Assembly (NCBI RefSeq): GCF_022919715.1
Contig: NZ_CP095042.1
Coordinates: 3,100,001 to 3,164,000, forward strand
From: Agromyces sp. H17E-10
GTDB taxonomy: Bacteria; Actinomycetota; Actinomycetes; Actinomycetales; Microbacteriaceae
DNA length: 64,000 bases
Direction: 5' to 3'
Shown here piece after piece: positions 11,538 through 20,800 of the stretch. The stretch's first letter is position 1. Every line of letters starts with the position of its first letter. The notes beneath the pieces were generated by a model. That model ran no database searches, had not been told where the DNA came from, and saw only the letters and a program-made list of their open reading frames with translations. A program made the translations under genes and the position numbers.

Positions 11538-12473
11538 TCAGGCGCGGGGCGCGTGCGTCTCGATCGAGATGATGCCGGAGCCCTGGTTCGTCGCCGACAG
11601 GTGCACGACGCTGAACGCGCCCGGTTCGAGCTCGGCCGCGTCGGTCGCGTAGGTGCCGAGCGGGGTGCCCGTCGCGAGCGCGAGCTCGCGCATGATCTCG
11701 GGCAGCACGGGACCGTGGCTGCAGATGACCGCCGACCTGCCCGCGCGCACGCGCTTGCCGACGACCCGGCGCACCTCGCCGTCGCCGGCCTCCCAGGCGT
11801 CCTGGCTGATGCCGGCGTCGCGCTTGATCTCGATGCCCGTCGCGGCCGCGAGCGGCGTGACCGTCGTGACGCACCGCACGGCAGGGCTCGAGACGATGCG
11901 CTTCGGTCCCCACGCGGTGAGGGTGTCGACGAGGCCCGCGGCCTGGTCGACGCCGCGGGCGGTCAGCGGCCTCGAGGCATCGGGGCCGTCGTATCCGCTG
12001 CGGCTGACCGCCTTGCCGTGCCGCACGACCGCGAGGCTGAAGGTCTCGGTCACGCCCTGCTCGACGAGGGCCGTGAAGTTGTCGAGGATCTCGACGTCGG
12101 GCTCGTAGGTCAGGTAGCCGCGGGCGCGCTTCGGCGTCACCCACTCGAGTGCGGCGACCTCGGCGTTGGGCTTGAAGGTCGAGCGCTGCACGGCCTTCTC
12201 GCTCACCTCGGCGGCCCAGTAGTGCACGATCTTCTCGCGACCCGACGGCAGGGGGTAGCGCGAGACGCCGAGGGGCACGCCGAGGTCGACGGCGAGGCCG
12301 GTCTCCTCCGCGATCTCGCGCACGGCCGTCTGCGGCAGCGACTCACCGGGGTCGACCTTGCCCTTCGGGATCGTGACGTCGCCGTACACCGTGCGGTGGA
12401 TGACGAGCACGTGCAGCTTGCCGTCGATGTATCGCCAGCACACGGCGCCGGCGGCGTAGACGGCCGTCGTCAC
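11538..12473 (-). CDS. NUDIX hydrolase fused to histidine phosphatase (MutT1-like)
   Basis: 311 residues in two domains. The N-terminal NUDIX domain (about 1-140) has an intact box from GKVDPGES to REIAEETGL; the C-terminal histidine-phosphatase domain (about 160-311) carries the [10 protein letters not shown] motif. Mycobacterial MutT1 has this exact fusion and degrades 8-oxo-dGTP and diadenosine polyphosphates in two steps; that role is inferred here. The GTG start overlaps the ppk stop by four bases (GTGA), so the gene is translated with ppk. A NUDIX protein beside ppk and pst is a recurring actinobacterial arrangement. Confidence 0.9.
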   Translation of the reverse strand: MTTAVYAAGAVCWRYIDGKLHVLVIHRTVYGDVTIPKGKVDPGESLPQTAVREIAEETGLAVDLGVPLGVSRYPLPSGREKIVHYWAAEVSEKAVQRSTFKPNAEVAALEWVTPKRARGYLTYEPDVEILDNFTALVEQGVTETFSLAVVRHGKAVSRSGYDGPDASRPLTARGVDQAAGLVDTLTAWGPKRIVSSPAVRCVTTVTPLAAATGIEIKRDAGISQDAWEAGDGEVRRVVGKRVRAGRSAVICSHGPVLPEIMRELALATGTPLGTYATDAAELEPGAFSVVHLSATNQGSGIISIETHAPRA

Positions 12474-14644
12474 CGGCGCGACCCCGATCGGCTGCGCTGG
12501 CCCGAGCGGGTGCGCTGGGCGATCTCGAGCATGAGCCCATTCTGCAGGTCGGTGAGCGGCCGGCCCTCCTCATCGACCGATCGGCGTGTCCAGGTGCCGT
12601 CGCCATCGAGGTGCCACGAGCTCGTCGACTCGTCCATGGCCTGGTCGAAGATGTGCTCGATCTCGGCGAGGTGGGCCGGGTCGGTGAGTCGCACGAGCGC
12701 CTCGACCCGGCGGTCGAGGTTGCGGTGCATCATGTCGGCCGAGCCGATGTACACCTGCGGGTCGCCGTCGTTCGCGAACGAGAAGATGCGGGAGTGCTCG
12801 AGGTAGCGCCCCAGGATGGAGCGAACCCGGATGTTCTCGCTGAGCCCCGGGATGCCGGGTCGGAGGCTGCAGATGCCGCGCACCCACACCTCGACGGGCA
12901 CGCCCGCGTTCGAGGCGCGGTAGAGCGCGTCGATGATCGCTTCGTCGACCATCGAGTTCACCTTGATGCGGATGCCGCTGGGCCGGCCCTGCTCCGCATT
13001 GCGGATCTCGGTCGCGATGAGCTTCAGGAGGCCCTTGCGCAGGTGCAGCGGCGCGACGAGGAGGCGCTTGAACTTCTTCTCGATCGCATAGCCCGACAGC
13101 TCGTTGAAGAGCCGCGTCAGGTCCTTGCCGACCTGGTCGTCGGCGGTGAGGAGGCCCAGGTCCTCGTAGATGCGGCTCGTCTTCGGGTTGTAGTTGCCGG
13201 TGCCGATGTGGCTGTAGTGCCGCAGCACGCCCTTCTCCTGGCGGATGACGAGCGCGAGCTTGCAGTGGGTCTTGAGGCCGACGAGCCCGTACACGACGTG
13301 CACGCCCGCCTTCTCGAGCTTGCGGGCCCACGTGATGTTGGCCTGCTCGTCGAACCGCGCCTTGATCTCGACGAGGGCGAGCACCTGCTTGCCCGACTCC
13401 GCGGCGTCGATGAGCGCCTCGACGATGGGGCTGTCGCCCGACGTGCGGTACAGCGTCTGCTTGATCGCGAGCACGTCGGGGTCGGCGGCGGCCTGCTCGA
13501 GGAACGCCTGCACGCTCGTCGCGAACGACTCGTACGGGTGGTGCAGCAGCACGTCCTGGCGGGAGACCGCCTTGAAGACGTCGGCGCGCAGGTTCGACTC
13601 GGTCGGCTGCAGCTGCACGGCCGTCGTCGGCACGTGCGTCGGGTAGTGCAGCTCGGGGCGGTCGAGCCGGGCGAGGTCGAACAGGCCGCCGAGGTCGAGC
13701 GGGGCGGGCAGCCGGTACACCTCCTGCTCGGTGACGTCGAGCTCGCGCACGAGGAGGCCGAGCGTCACGTCGTCCATGTCGTCGGTCACCTCGAGCCGGA
13801 TGGGCGGGCCGAAGCGGCGGCGAAGCAGCTCCTTCTCGAGCGCCTTGATGAGGTTCTCGGTCTCGTCCTCCTCGATCTCGACGTCCTCGTTGCGGGTGAC
13901 CCGGAACACGTGGTGCTCGACGATCTCCATGCCCGGGAACAGGTCGCCGAGATGGTTGGCGATGAGGTCCTCGAGGGTGATGTAGCGCGCGTCCTCGACC
14001 GACTCGTCGGGGTCGACCCGCACGAAGCGCGGCAGCATCTGCGGCACCTTGACGCGGGCGAACTCCTGGCGGCCGGTACGGCTGTTGCGCACGCGGACCG
14101 AGAGGTTGAGCGAGAGCCCCGAGATGTAGGGGAACGGGTGCGCCGGGTCGACGGCGAGGGGCATCAGCACGGGGAAGATCTGCGACGAGAAGTACTCGCG
14201 CAGGTGGGCGCGTTCGTCGTCGCCGAGCTCGGCCCACAGGGCGATGTGGATGCCGGCACCGGCGAGGGCCGGCTTGACGAGGTCCTGGTAGGCGGCGGCG
14301 TGGCGCTCCTGCAATTCGTGCGCCATGCGCGAGATGTCGCTCAGCACGTCGACCGGCGCCCGCCCGACGTTCGTCGGCACGGCGAGGCCCGTCATGATGC
14401 GGCGCTTGAGACCCGCGACCCGCACCATGAAGAACTCGTCGAGGTTCGAGGCGAAGATCGCGAGGAAGTTCGCCCGCTCGAGCACGGGCACCGACTCGTC
14501 CTCGGCGAGCTCGAGCACGCGCTGGTTGAACGCGAGCCAGCTGAGCTCGCGGTCGAGGTAGCGCTCGGCAGGCAGCTCGGGCGCGCCCTCGATGTCGAGC
14601 GGTTCGAAGTCGTCGTCGAAGTCGCTCGCCGTGCGATCCGACAT
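12470..14644 (-). CDS. ppk: Polyphosphate kinase
   Basis: 724-residue enzyme that reversibly transfers the ATP gamma-phosphate onto polyphosphate chains. The PPK1 order is visible: N domain ([19 protein letters not shown], then [21 protein letters not shown]), head domain, and two PLD-like C domains with the phospho-accepting His in [16 protein letters not shown]. The ATG at 14644 is preferred because GAGGA sits seven bases upstream; an in-frame ATG at 14677 would add 11 residues but lacks a ribosome site. Coupled to the NUDIX gene downstream. The place beside pst links phosphate uptake to storage. Confidence 0.96.
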   Translation of the reverse strand: MSDRTASDFDDDFEPLDIEGAPELPAERYLDRELSWLAFNQRVLELAEDESVPVLERANFLAIFASNLDEFFMVRVAGLKRRIMTGLAVPTNVGRAPVDVLSDISRMAHELQERHAAAYQDLVKPALAGAGIHIALWAELGDDERAHLREYFSSQIFPVLMPLAVDPAHPFPYISGLSLNLSVRVRNSRTGRQEFARVKVPQMLPRFVRVDPDESVEDARYITLEDLIANHLGDLFPGMEIVEHHVFRVTRNEDVEIEEDETENLIKALEKELLRRRFGPPIRLEVTDDMDDVTLGLLVRELDVTEQEVYRLPAPLDLGGLFDLARLDRPELHYPTHVPTTAVQLQPTESNLRADVFKAVSRQDVLLHHPYESFATSVQAFLEQAAADPDVLAIKQTLYRTSGDSPIVEALIDAAESGKQVLALVEIKARFDEQANITWARKLEKAGVHVVYGLVGLKTHCKLALVIRQEKGVLRHYSHIGTGNYNPKTSRIYEDLGLLTADDQVGKDLTRLFNELSGYAIEKKFKRLLVAPLHLRKGLLKLIATEIRNAEQGRPSGIRIKVNSMVDEAIIDALYRASNAGVPVEVWVRGICSLRPGIPGLSENIRVRSILGRYLEHSRIFSFANDGDPQVYIGSADMMHRNLDRRVEALVRLTDPAHLAEIEHIFDQAMDESTSSWHLDGDGTWTRRSVDEEGRPLTDLQNGLMLEIAQRTRSGQRSRSGSRR

Positions 14645-14722
14645 GCGGTCGTCCTCGAGGATGCTGTCGGGGCTCATCCACTCATCATGGCACGCAGGCG
14701 TTTCCGGCCGGTGAGCGCCGGG

Positions 14723-15412
14723 TCAACGGGTGGTGACGGGTGCGCCCTCGTCGTCCTCTTCATGCACGTTGAAGCGGTAGCCGACGTTGCGCACCGTGCC
14801 GATGAGGCTCTCGAGGTCGCCGAGCTTCGCGCGGAGTCGGCGTACGTGCACGTCGACCGTGCGCGTGCCGCCGAAGTAGTCGTACCCCCACACCTCGCTC
14901 AGCAGCTGCTCGCGCGTGAACACCCGCGACGGGTGCGCGGCGAGGAAGCGCAGCAGCTCGAACTCCTTGTAGGTGAGGTCGAGCGGGCGGCCGTGCACCT
15001 TCGCCGAGTAGCTCGCCTCGTCGATGACGACGCCGGAGGTCTGGATCCGCTCGGCCGGTTGGCTCTGCTGCGCCCGGCCGATCGCCAGGCGGATGCGCGC
15101 GTCGATCTCGGCGGGGCCGGCCCCCTCGAGCACGACGTCGTCGACGCCCCAGTCGGTCGTGACGGCGGCGAGACCGCCCTCGGTGACGACGAGCACGAGC
15201 GGGGCCGAGAGCCCGGTGGTCTTGAGGATCTGGGCGAGCGCCTTCGCACCGGCGAGGTTGGTGCGGGCATCGAGCAGCACGAGCTCGGCGTCGGGCGCGT
15301 TGACGAGCCGCTCGGGCGAGGCCGGGATGACCCGCACCCGATGGCTCAGGAGCGAAAGCGCCGGGAGAACGTCGTCGTCGGCTGCCGGCGTCAGGATGAG
15401 CAGCTGCGCCAC
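14723..15412 (-). CDS. glnR: GlnR-like orphan OmpR-family regulator
   Basis: 229 residues: an atypical receiver (about 1-110) and a winged-helix DNA-binding domain (about 125-222). Stretches such as [41 protein letters not shown] and [18 protein letters not shown] follow mycobacterial and Streptomyces GlnR closely. The receiver keeps an Asp (VLLDAR) but lacks the usual acidic pair and Lys, as in GlnR, so control is probably not classic phosphotransfer and no kinase is adjacent. GlnR is the global nitrogen regulator in many actinobacteria. Start is GTG with GGAGG seven bases upstream. Confidence 0.85.
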   Translation of the reverse strand: MAQLLILTPAADDDVLPALSLLSHRVRVIPASPERLVNAPDAELVLLDARTNLAGAKALAQILKTTGLSAPLVLVVTEGGLAAVTTDWGVDDVVLEGAGPAEIDARIRLAIGRAQQSQPAERIQTSGVVIDEASYSAKVHGRPLDLTYKEFELLRFLAAHPSRVFTREQLLSEVWGYDYFGGTRTVDVHVRRLRAKLGDLESLIGTVRNVGYRFNVHEEDDEGAPVTTR

Positions 15413-15488
15413 GCCACACCCTCCAGTAGTAAGGTGCGGTCAATACTACGGGACGGCGGGCGCCGTCCCGCGAAGCGAACGGAGCCGC

Positions 15489-15803
15489 ATGACCGACGAG
15501 ACCGAGACGCGTACCGGCTGGCCGGGCATCGTGCTGATCTGGGCGCTCGCGGTCGCCGGGTGCGCGATCGTCGCGGGGCTCGCGTTCGGCGGGCTCGAGG
15601 TCTGGTTCGACGACGACTCGTGGCTCGGCGTCTACGGCGCCCTCGGCGTGGTGCTCGCCGTCGCCGTGCTCGGCACGCTCGTCGTGCAGCTCGCGACCCG
15701 TCGGCCGGCCGGATTCGTGCGGCGGGTGGCGGCGTCGATCGCGGGAGCGGTCGTCGTGGTCGGCATCGCCGCCGCGATCGTCGCGCCCGTCGCCGCGGGC
15801 TAG
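15489..15803 (+). CDS. Small membrane protein, three predicted helices
   Basis: 104 residues with hydrophobic segments near residues 12-32, 44-62 and 80-102. No known domain is recognised. The ATG at 15489 has GGAG four bases upstream. It is divergent from glnR across a 76-base gap with a 9-bp GC hairpin (15449-15470). The stop TAG doubles as the first bases of the TAGACT hexamer that probably starts the next transcript. Confidence 0.7.
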   Translation: MTDETETRTGWPGIVLIWALAVAGCAIVAGLAFGGLEVWFDDDSWLGVYGALGVVLAVAVLGTLVVQLATRRPAGFVRRVAASIAGAVVVVGIAAAIVAPVAAG

Positions 15804-15812
15804 ACTCGAGGC

Positions 15813-15929
15813 ATGTCTGAGCTGCTCGCCCTCGAACTCCTCTTCATCGGCCTGCTCGGTCTCGCGAGCCTCGCGATCGCGTGGATCAGCGGGGTCGTCG
15901 TCTACAAGCTCTTCAAGGGCCAGCGCTAA
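15813..15929 (+). CDS. 38-residue single-pass membrane protein
   Basis: ATG at 15813 to TAA, encoding a short polypeptide with one helix (about residues 8-31, LLFIGLLGLASLAIAWISGV) and a basic tail YKLFKGQR. TAGACT lies exactly six bases before the ATG, the same leaderless geometry seen at gpmA and cysS. The nitrobindin gene starts 21 bases later, so co-transcription with nitrobindin and YgfZ is likely. Function unknown; a partner peptide of a membrane or heme/Fe-S protein is one possibility. Confidence 0.6.
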   Translation: MSELLALELLFIGLLGLASLAIAWISGVVVYKLFKGQR

Positions 15930-15950
15930 GCGCTGACGAGGAGCGTCGCG

Positions 15951-16559
15951 ATGATCGAGCTGCCCGTCGACCTCCCGGCCGAGCTCGTGCCGCTCTCGTG
16001 GCTCCTCGGCGTGTGGGAGGGGTCCGGCGTCATCGACTACAAGGTCGGCGACGAGTCGGTCACCCGCGAGTTCGGCCAGCGCGTGAGCTTCAGCCACGAC
16101 GGCCTGCCGCACCTCAACTACACGTCGTACACGTGGCTGTTCCCCGATGAGGAGGGCGGCGACCCGACGCCCCTCGCGACGGAGACCGGGTACTGGCGCC
16201 TTGCCCGCGAGCAGGGCGACGGCGACCCGGGCCCGGCCATGCTGCCCGCCATCGGCGAGCCGCGCTACGGCGACGCGGAGGCGGTCGAACGACTGCGCAA
16301 CGCCGACGGCGGATTCGACCTCGAGGTCTCGATCGTGCACCCCGGCGGCGTGTCCGAGCTCTACCTCGGCCAGGTGAAGGGGCCGCGTATCGACCTCGCG
16401 ACCGATGCCGTCATGCGGTCGGCCGGTGCGAAGGACTACGCGGCCGCGACTCGGCTCTACGGACTCGTCGAGGGCCACCTGCTCTGGGCGTGGGACATCG
16501 CCGCCCTCGGTCAAGACCTGCGCACCCACGCGTCGGCGCGTCTCGCCAAGGTCGACTGA
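15951..16559 (+). CDS. Nitrobindin / FABP-like heme-binding beta-barrel (peroxynitrite isomerase family)
   Basis: 202 residues. The N-terminal GVWEGSG motif is the hallmark of nitrobindins, ten-stranded barrels that bind ferric heme and can isomerise peroxynitrite to nitrate; the C-terminal LLWAWDIAALGQDLRTHASARL holds the usual closing strand. The ATG has GAGGAG seven bases upstream. The stop overlaps the YgfZ start by one base (TGATG), tying a heme protein to an Fe-S maintenance protein. Activity is inferred from the family. Confidence 0.85.
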   Translation: MIELPVDLPAELVPLSWLLGVWEGSGVIDYKVGDESVTREFGQRVSFSHDGLPHLNYTSYTWLFPDEEGGDPTPLATETGYWRLAREQGDGDPGPAMLPAIGEPRYGDAEAVERLRNADGGFDLEVSIVHPGGVSELYLGQVKGPRIDLATDAVMRSAGAKDYAAATRLYGLVEGHLLWAWDIAALGQDLRTHASARLAKVD

Positions 16560-17764
16560 TGACGGGCTCGCCCTTCCTCGCGCTGCCCGGAGCGGTCGCC
16601 CTCGAGGCCGCGCCCGGGGTCGCCGGTGCCGATGGGCCCGGCGTCGCCGGACACGGTGCCGATGGGCCCGGCGTCGCCGAGCACTACGGCGAGCCGATGA
16701 TCGAGCAGCGCCGGCTCGAGCGGGGCGAGGCGGTCGTCGACCTCTCCGACCGCGGCGTCGTGTCGGTCACGGGGCCCGACCGGCTCAGCTGGCTGCACTC
16801 GATGGCGAGCCAGTCGTTCACCGGCTTGCGCCCGGGCGAGGGCATCGAGGCGCTCCTCCTCGACGCCGCCGGCCACGTCGAGCATGCGGTGCACGCGATC
16901 GACGACGGCGAGACGGTGTTCCTCATCGTCGAGGGCGGTGAGGCGGCGACACTGGCCGCGTGGCTCGACCGCATGCGCTTCATGCTCCGCGTCGAGGTGG
17001 CCGATCGCAGCTCCGAACTCGCCGTGATCGCCGCCATGTCGGTCGAGGCGCTGGATGCCGCGGCATCCGCCTTCGCACCCGACGGTGTCGCGCTCGACTG
17101 GGTCGACCCGTGGGCCGCACCCCGCCCGGGCGGTCACCAGTACGCGGCATCCGCCGGGCACCCCGGTGCCGACTGGCGCTGGATCGAACGCATCGTGCCG
17201 AGGGCCGAGCTCGCCGGGGCCGCCGCCGCGGTGCGGGCCGGCCGCGTCGCGGTGGCCGGTGCGCTCGCCGCCGAGGCCCTGCGCATCGCCGCGTGGCGCC
17301 CGCGGCTCGCGACCGAGGTCGACGAGAAGACCATCCCGCACGAGCTCGACTGGCTGCGCAGCGCCGTCGACCTGGGCAAGGGCTGCTACAAGGGCCAGGA
17401 GACGGTCGCCAAGGTGCTGAACCTCGGGCGACCGCCGCGCCGGCTCGTGCTGCTGCACCTCGACGGCAGCGACACCGTGCTCCCCGCGCCGGGCGACGAG
17501 GTCGTCGGCGAGAAGGTTCGCCCCGAGCCGGCCGCCGGCGAGTCGCCCGAGCGCAAGGTCGTCGGCCGCATCACGTCGAGCGCGATGCACCACGAGCTCG
17601 GCCCGATCGCGCTCGCCGTCGTGAAGCGCGCCGTGCCGGCCGGGCTGCCGCTCATCGTCGAGAGCCACGGCACCGAGGTCGCCGCCGCGCAGGTCGAGAT
17701 CGTGCCGGCCGACGCCGGCGCCGCCGTCGAGGTGCCCCGCCTGCCGCGGCTCGGCATCCGCTGA
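16559..17764 (+). CDS. YgfZ-type folate-binding protein, Fe-S cluster maintenance
   Basis: 401-residue relative of glycine-cleavage T-protein. The diagnostic KGCYKGQE motif is present, marking YgfZ (COG0354), which uses tetrahydrofolate to help repair or assemble Fe-S clusters in enzymes such as MiaB. Domain order follows GcvT: PDRLSWLHSM region, middle barrel, then the C-terminal barrel. An N-terminal extension contains a perfect 30-bp-period duplication giving repeated GADGPGVA. Translation is coupled to nitrobindin. A bidirectional terminator follows. Confidence 0.92.
   Translation: MTGSPFLALPGAVALEAAPGVAGADGPGVAGHGADGPGVAEHYGEPMIEQRRLERGEAVVDLSDRGVVSVTGPDRLSWLHSMASQSFTGLRPGEGIEALLLDAAGHVEHAVHAIDDGETVFLIVEGGEAATLAAWLDRMRFMLRVEVADRSSELAVIAAMSVEALDAAASAFAPDGVALDWVDPWAAPRPGGHQYAASAGHPGADWRWIERIVPRAELAGAAAAVRAGRVAVAGALAAEALRIAAWRPRLATEVDEKTIPHELDWLRSAVDLGKGCYKGQETVAKVLNLGRPPRRLVLLHLDGSDTVLPAPGDEVVGEKVRPEPAAGESPERKVVGRITSSAMHHELGPIALAVVKRAVPAGLPLIVESHGTEVAAAQVEIVPADAGAAVEVPRLPRLGIR
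16625..16679. repeat. 30-bp tandem duplication inside the YgfZ gene
   Basis: A 25-base stretch beginning GGTGCCGATGGGCCCGGCGT occurs at 16625 and again at 16655, in frame, lengthening the variable N-terminus by ten residues. It lies upstream of the conserved domain. Confidence 0.9.
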
Positions 17765-17785
17765 GGCATCCCGCCCGATCGCATG

Positions 17786-17821
17786 ACGACGGCCCCGGCG
17801 CCGCAGCGCCGGGGCCGTCGT
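17786..17821. terminator. Bidirectional terminator between ygfZ and the ThuA gene
   Basis: Perfect 16-bp stem (ACGACGGCCCCGGCGC and complement) with loop CGCA, placed between two convergent stop codons. Confidence 0.85.
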
Positions 17822-17828
17822 GGTCCGC

Positions 17829-20800
17829 CTACTTGCAGTTCGCCTTGGCGTAGGCGGCGCGCGCCTCGGCCTCGTGCTCACCGTCCTGGTGGCGCAGGCT
17901 CACCGTGAGCGTGCCCTTCTTGAGCTTCGCGGTGCCCGTGTCGAACAGGTGGTAGACGGCCGAGCCGGCGGCGACATCGGCGATCTCGTGGTCGCCCCAC
18001 GGCGTCGAGATCACGAGGTCGGCCGGGGAGTTGCCCGTGTTCGCCGCGTACACGGCGACCTGGGCCGTGCCGGCGAGGCACTGGGTGACGGCGGTCGCCG
18101 TGACCTTGAGCTCGACCGGGATCGGCTCGTCGATCGTGAGCCGCGCCGTCTGGTCGTCCTCGAGGTTGCCCGCGACGTCGACCGAGCGGTAGTCGACCGT
18201 GTGGTCGCCCGCCCCGCTCACGACGATCGGATCCGCGTACGCGGCCCACGCACCGCCGTCGACCCTGAACTCGGTGCCGGCCGCACCGGAGGTGTCGTCG
18301 GTCGCGGCCAGGGTGACGACCGCGTCGCCGTCGCCCGCTTCGACCGTCGCCGTCGTGACGGGTGCCACGGTGTCGACCTTGACGGTCGACGTTCCGGCCT
18401 CCTCGACGTTGCCCGCGGCGTCGGTCGACCGGAAGGCCACCGTCGCCTCGCCCTCGCCGGTCACTGCGACCGGCTCGGTGTAGGCCGTCCACGCGCCGTC
18501 GCCGATCGCGTACTCGGTCGATGCGACGCCCGTGCCGTCGGCATCGGTCGCCTCGAGCGCGAAGCTCGGAGCGGCCGTGTACCAGCCGTCCTCGCCGTCG
18601 GGCTCGGCCGGGCTCCAGGTGAGCGTCGTGGTCGGTGCCGTCTCGTCCGCCTGCTCGGTCTCGAGCGTGAACGAGTCGAAGCCCACGACGACCGGCTCCT
18701 CCTGCTGCGGACCGATGGCCATGAGGCCGAGTCCGCGCAGCGGCTTCGCGAACGTGATGCCGGCGCCGATCGACGTCCAGTTGACGCCGCCGTCGCTCAC
18801 CTCCGCCGTGTACACGTCACCCGTCTTCGTCACCCGGATGTACCAGTACCCGCTCTCGCTGGAGTCGGCGATGTTCAGGTTGCGGTTGCCGATTCCCTGC
18901 GCGTCGACCTCGCCGGCGAGCTCGGCCCGCAGGTCGAGCGCGGTGCCCGGGTTGTTGTAGGCGACGACGTCGGCCTTCACGTAGTTGTCGTCGTCGGCCC
19001 ACATCATGAGCCCGGCCAGCTGCCAGCGGTGCTTCAGCGGCGCCGTGAACTTCGTCGTCGCCACCCAGTCGCCCTCGGGCGCCTTCGTGAGGACGAAGTT
19101 GCGAGGGGTGATCGGGTTCGTGCCGTTGATGTCGCCCGGCTGCGTCTCGATCTTCAGGTGGCCGTCGGCGACCCGCAGGTGGTTCGAGTCGTAGCGAACG
19201 GTCTCCGACCAGCGGCAGCCGTCGAGCGACGTGCCGTCGAACTCGTCGTTCGGCGTGACCGCGGCGCCCGGCACGGGCTCCGGTGCGAAGCGGAACCAGT
19301 CGGCCTTCGCGACGACCGGCGTGCTGCCGAGGTCGCCGGCCGCCATCAGGCCGATCCGGGCGTCCTGCTTGAGCTGCAGGCTGCCCGCGAGCGGGGTCCA
19401 GCTGGTGCCGTCGGCGGAGTACGCGCCCGTCAGGGTCGTGCCGTCGCTCGTCAGCTTGAGGTGGATCGTGCTCGGGAAGTCGGCCGGCAGCGTGGGCGCC
19501 GCAGCCGTCGTCCGCGAGCCGCCCGTCTCGGACTGGAACTCGATGAAGCGGTTGCCGTTCTGGTTCCTCACGAAGGCGAGCTTGTTGTACTCGTCGTCGC
19601 TCTGGTGCACCACGAGACCCGCCCACTGCCAGTGCGAGGTGTGCGCGAGGGTGAGCTTCGTCGTCGCCTCCCACGCGCCGGTCGGCAGGTCCTTGCCCGC
19701 GAAGCTCACGGGACCGGTCGACGCCTCGTTGATGTCGCCCGCCGTGACCGGCAGGTTGAGTGCGCCGGCCGACTGCGTGACGGGCACGGTGCCGGAACGC
19801 AGCGCCCATGCCGCACCGACCACGGGAGCTTCGAACTCGTCCGACAGCGGGGCACCCGGGCACATGAGCGGCACGAGCGGCCGCTCGGGCTCGGGGCCCT
19901 GCGGATCGGTGTCGATCGCGAAGTCGGCGAAGTCGACGGTGCCGGCGCTGCTCGCGTGCGACACCATGAACATGCCGACGTCCTGCGTCGCCGCCGCGCC
20001 CGTGAGGGTCACCGCGCCGCCGACCTGGGTCCAGGTCGTGCCGTTCTTCGAGAAGTACGCCGTGTACGACGCACCGTCGCGCTTGAGCTTCACCCACACC
20101 GGATAGCTCGTGGTGCCGCCGGCGACCGACGTGTTCAGCTGGCCGTTGCCGTCGGGGTCCGCGAGGAACTCGACGCCGCCCGACGGACGGATGCCGACCA
20201 TCGCGTACCCGGGTGAGGTTCCCGGCTGCGTCACGTCGTTGCGCACGATCACGCCGGCCTTGGCCGACCCGTTCGTGTTCTGCTGGGCGTCGACCTTGAC
20301 GACGGCCTCCCAGCCGTCGTCGCCGCCGGCGGGTGCGTAGAGGGTCGAGTACTCGTCGATGCCCTGCCACGTGTCGTCGCCGGCGCCCGTGATCCGGAAG
20401 CGCCCGTCGCCGAGTCGCTCGAAGACGCCGTCGGCGTTGGTGAACGGCACGAGGTCGCCGAACAGCTCGCCGACCTGGGCGACCACGACGCGCGAGGTGC
20501 GCGACTTGCCCGCCTCGTTCGTCGCAACCGCGGTGAGGTCGTACAGCCCCTCCTCGGGCGTCGCGAGCGTCGCCGAGTACGGCGCCGAGTCGTCGGTGCC
20601 GATCGACTCGCCGTCGACGAAGAACTCGACCGCGGTCACCGTCCCGTCGGGGTTGTACGGGTCGGATGCGTCCGCAGAGATCGTCACGTCCTGCCCGGGC
20701 TCGAGCTCGCCGCCCGCGGCGGGCGAGGTGATCGCGACGTCGGGCGCGGCGGTCGGGGACGAGCCGCGGCCGAACGCCTCGATGAAGTTGAGCTTCGTCT

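Noticed and set aside
14645..14677. Ppk start at 14677
   Set aside because: No ribosome site there; the in-frame ATG at 14644 has GAGGA at ideal spacing. The longer form cannot be fully excluded.
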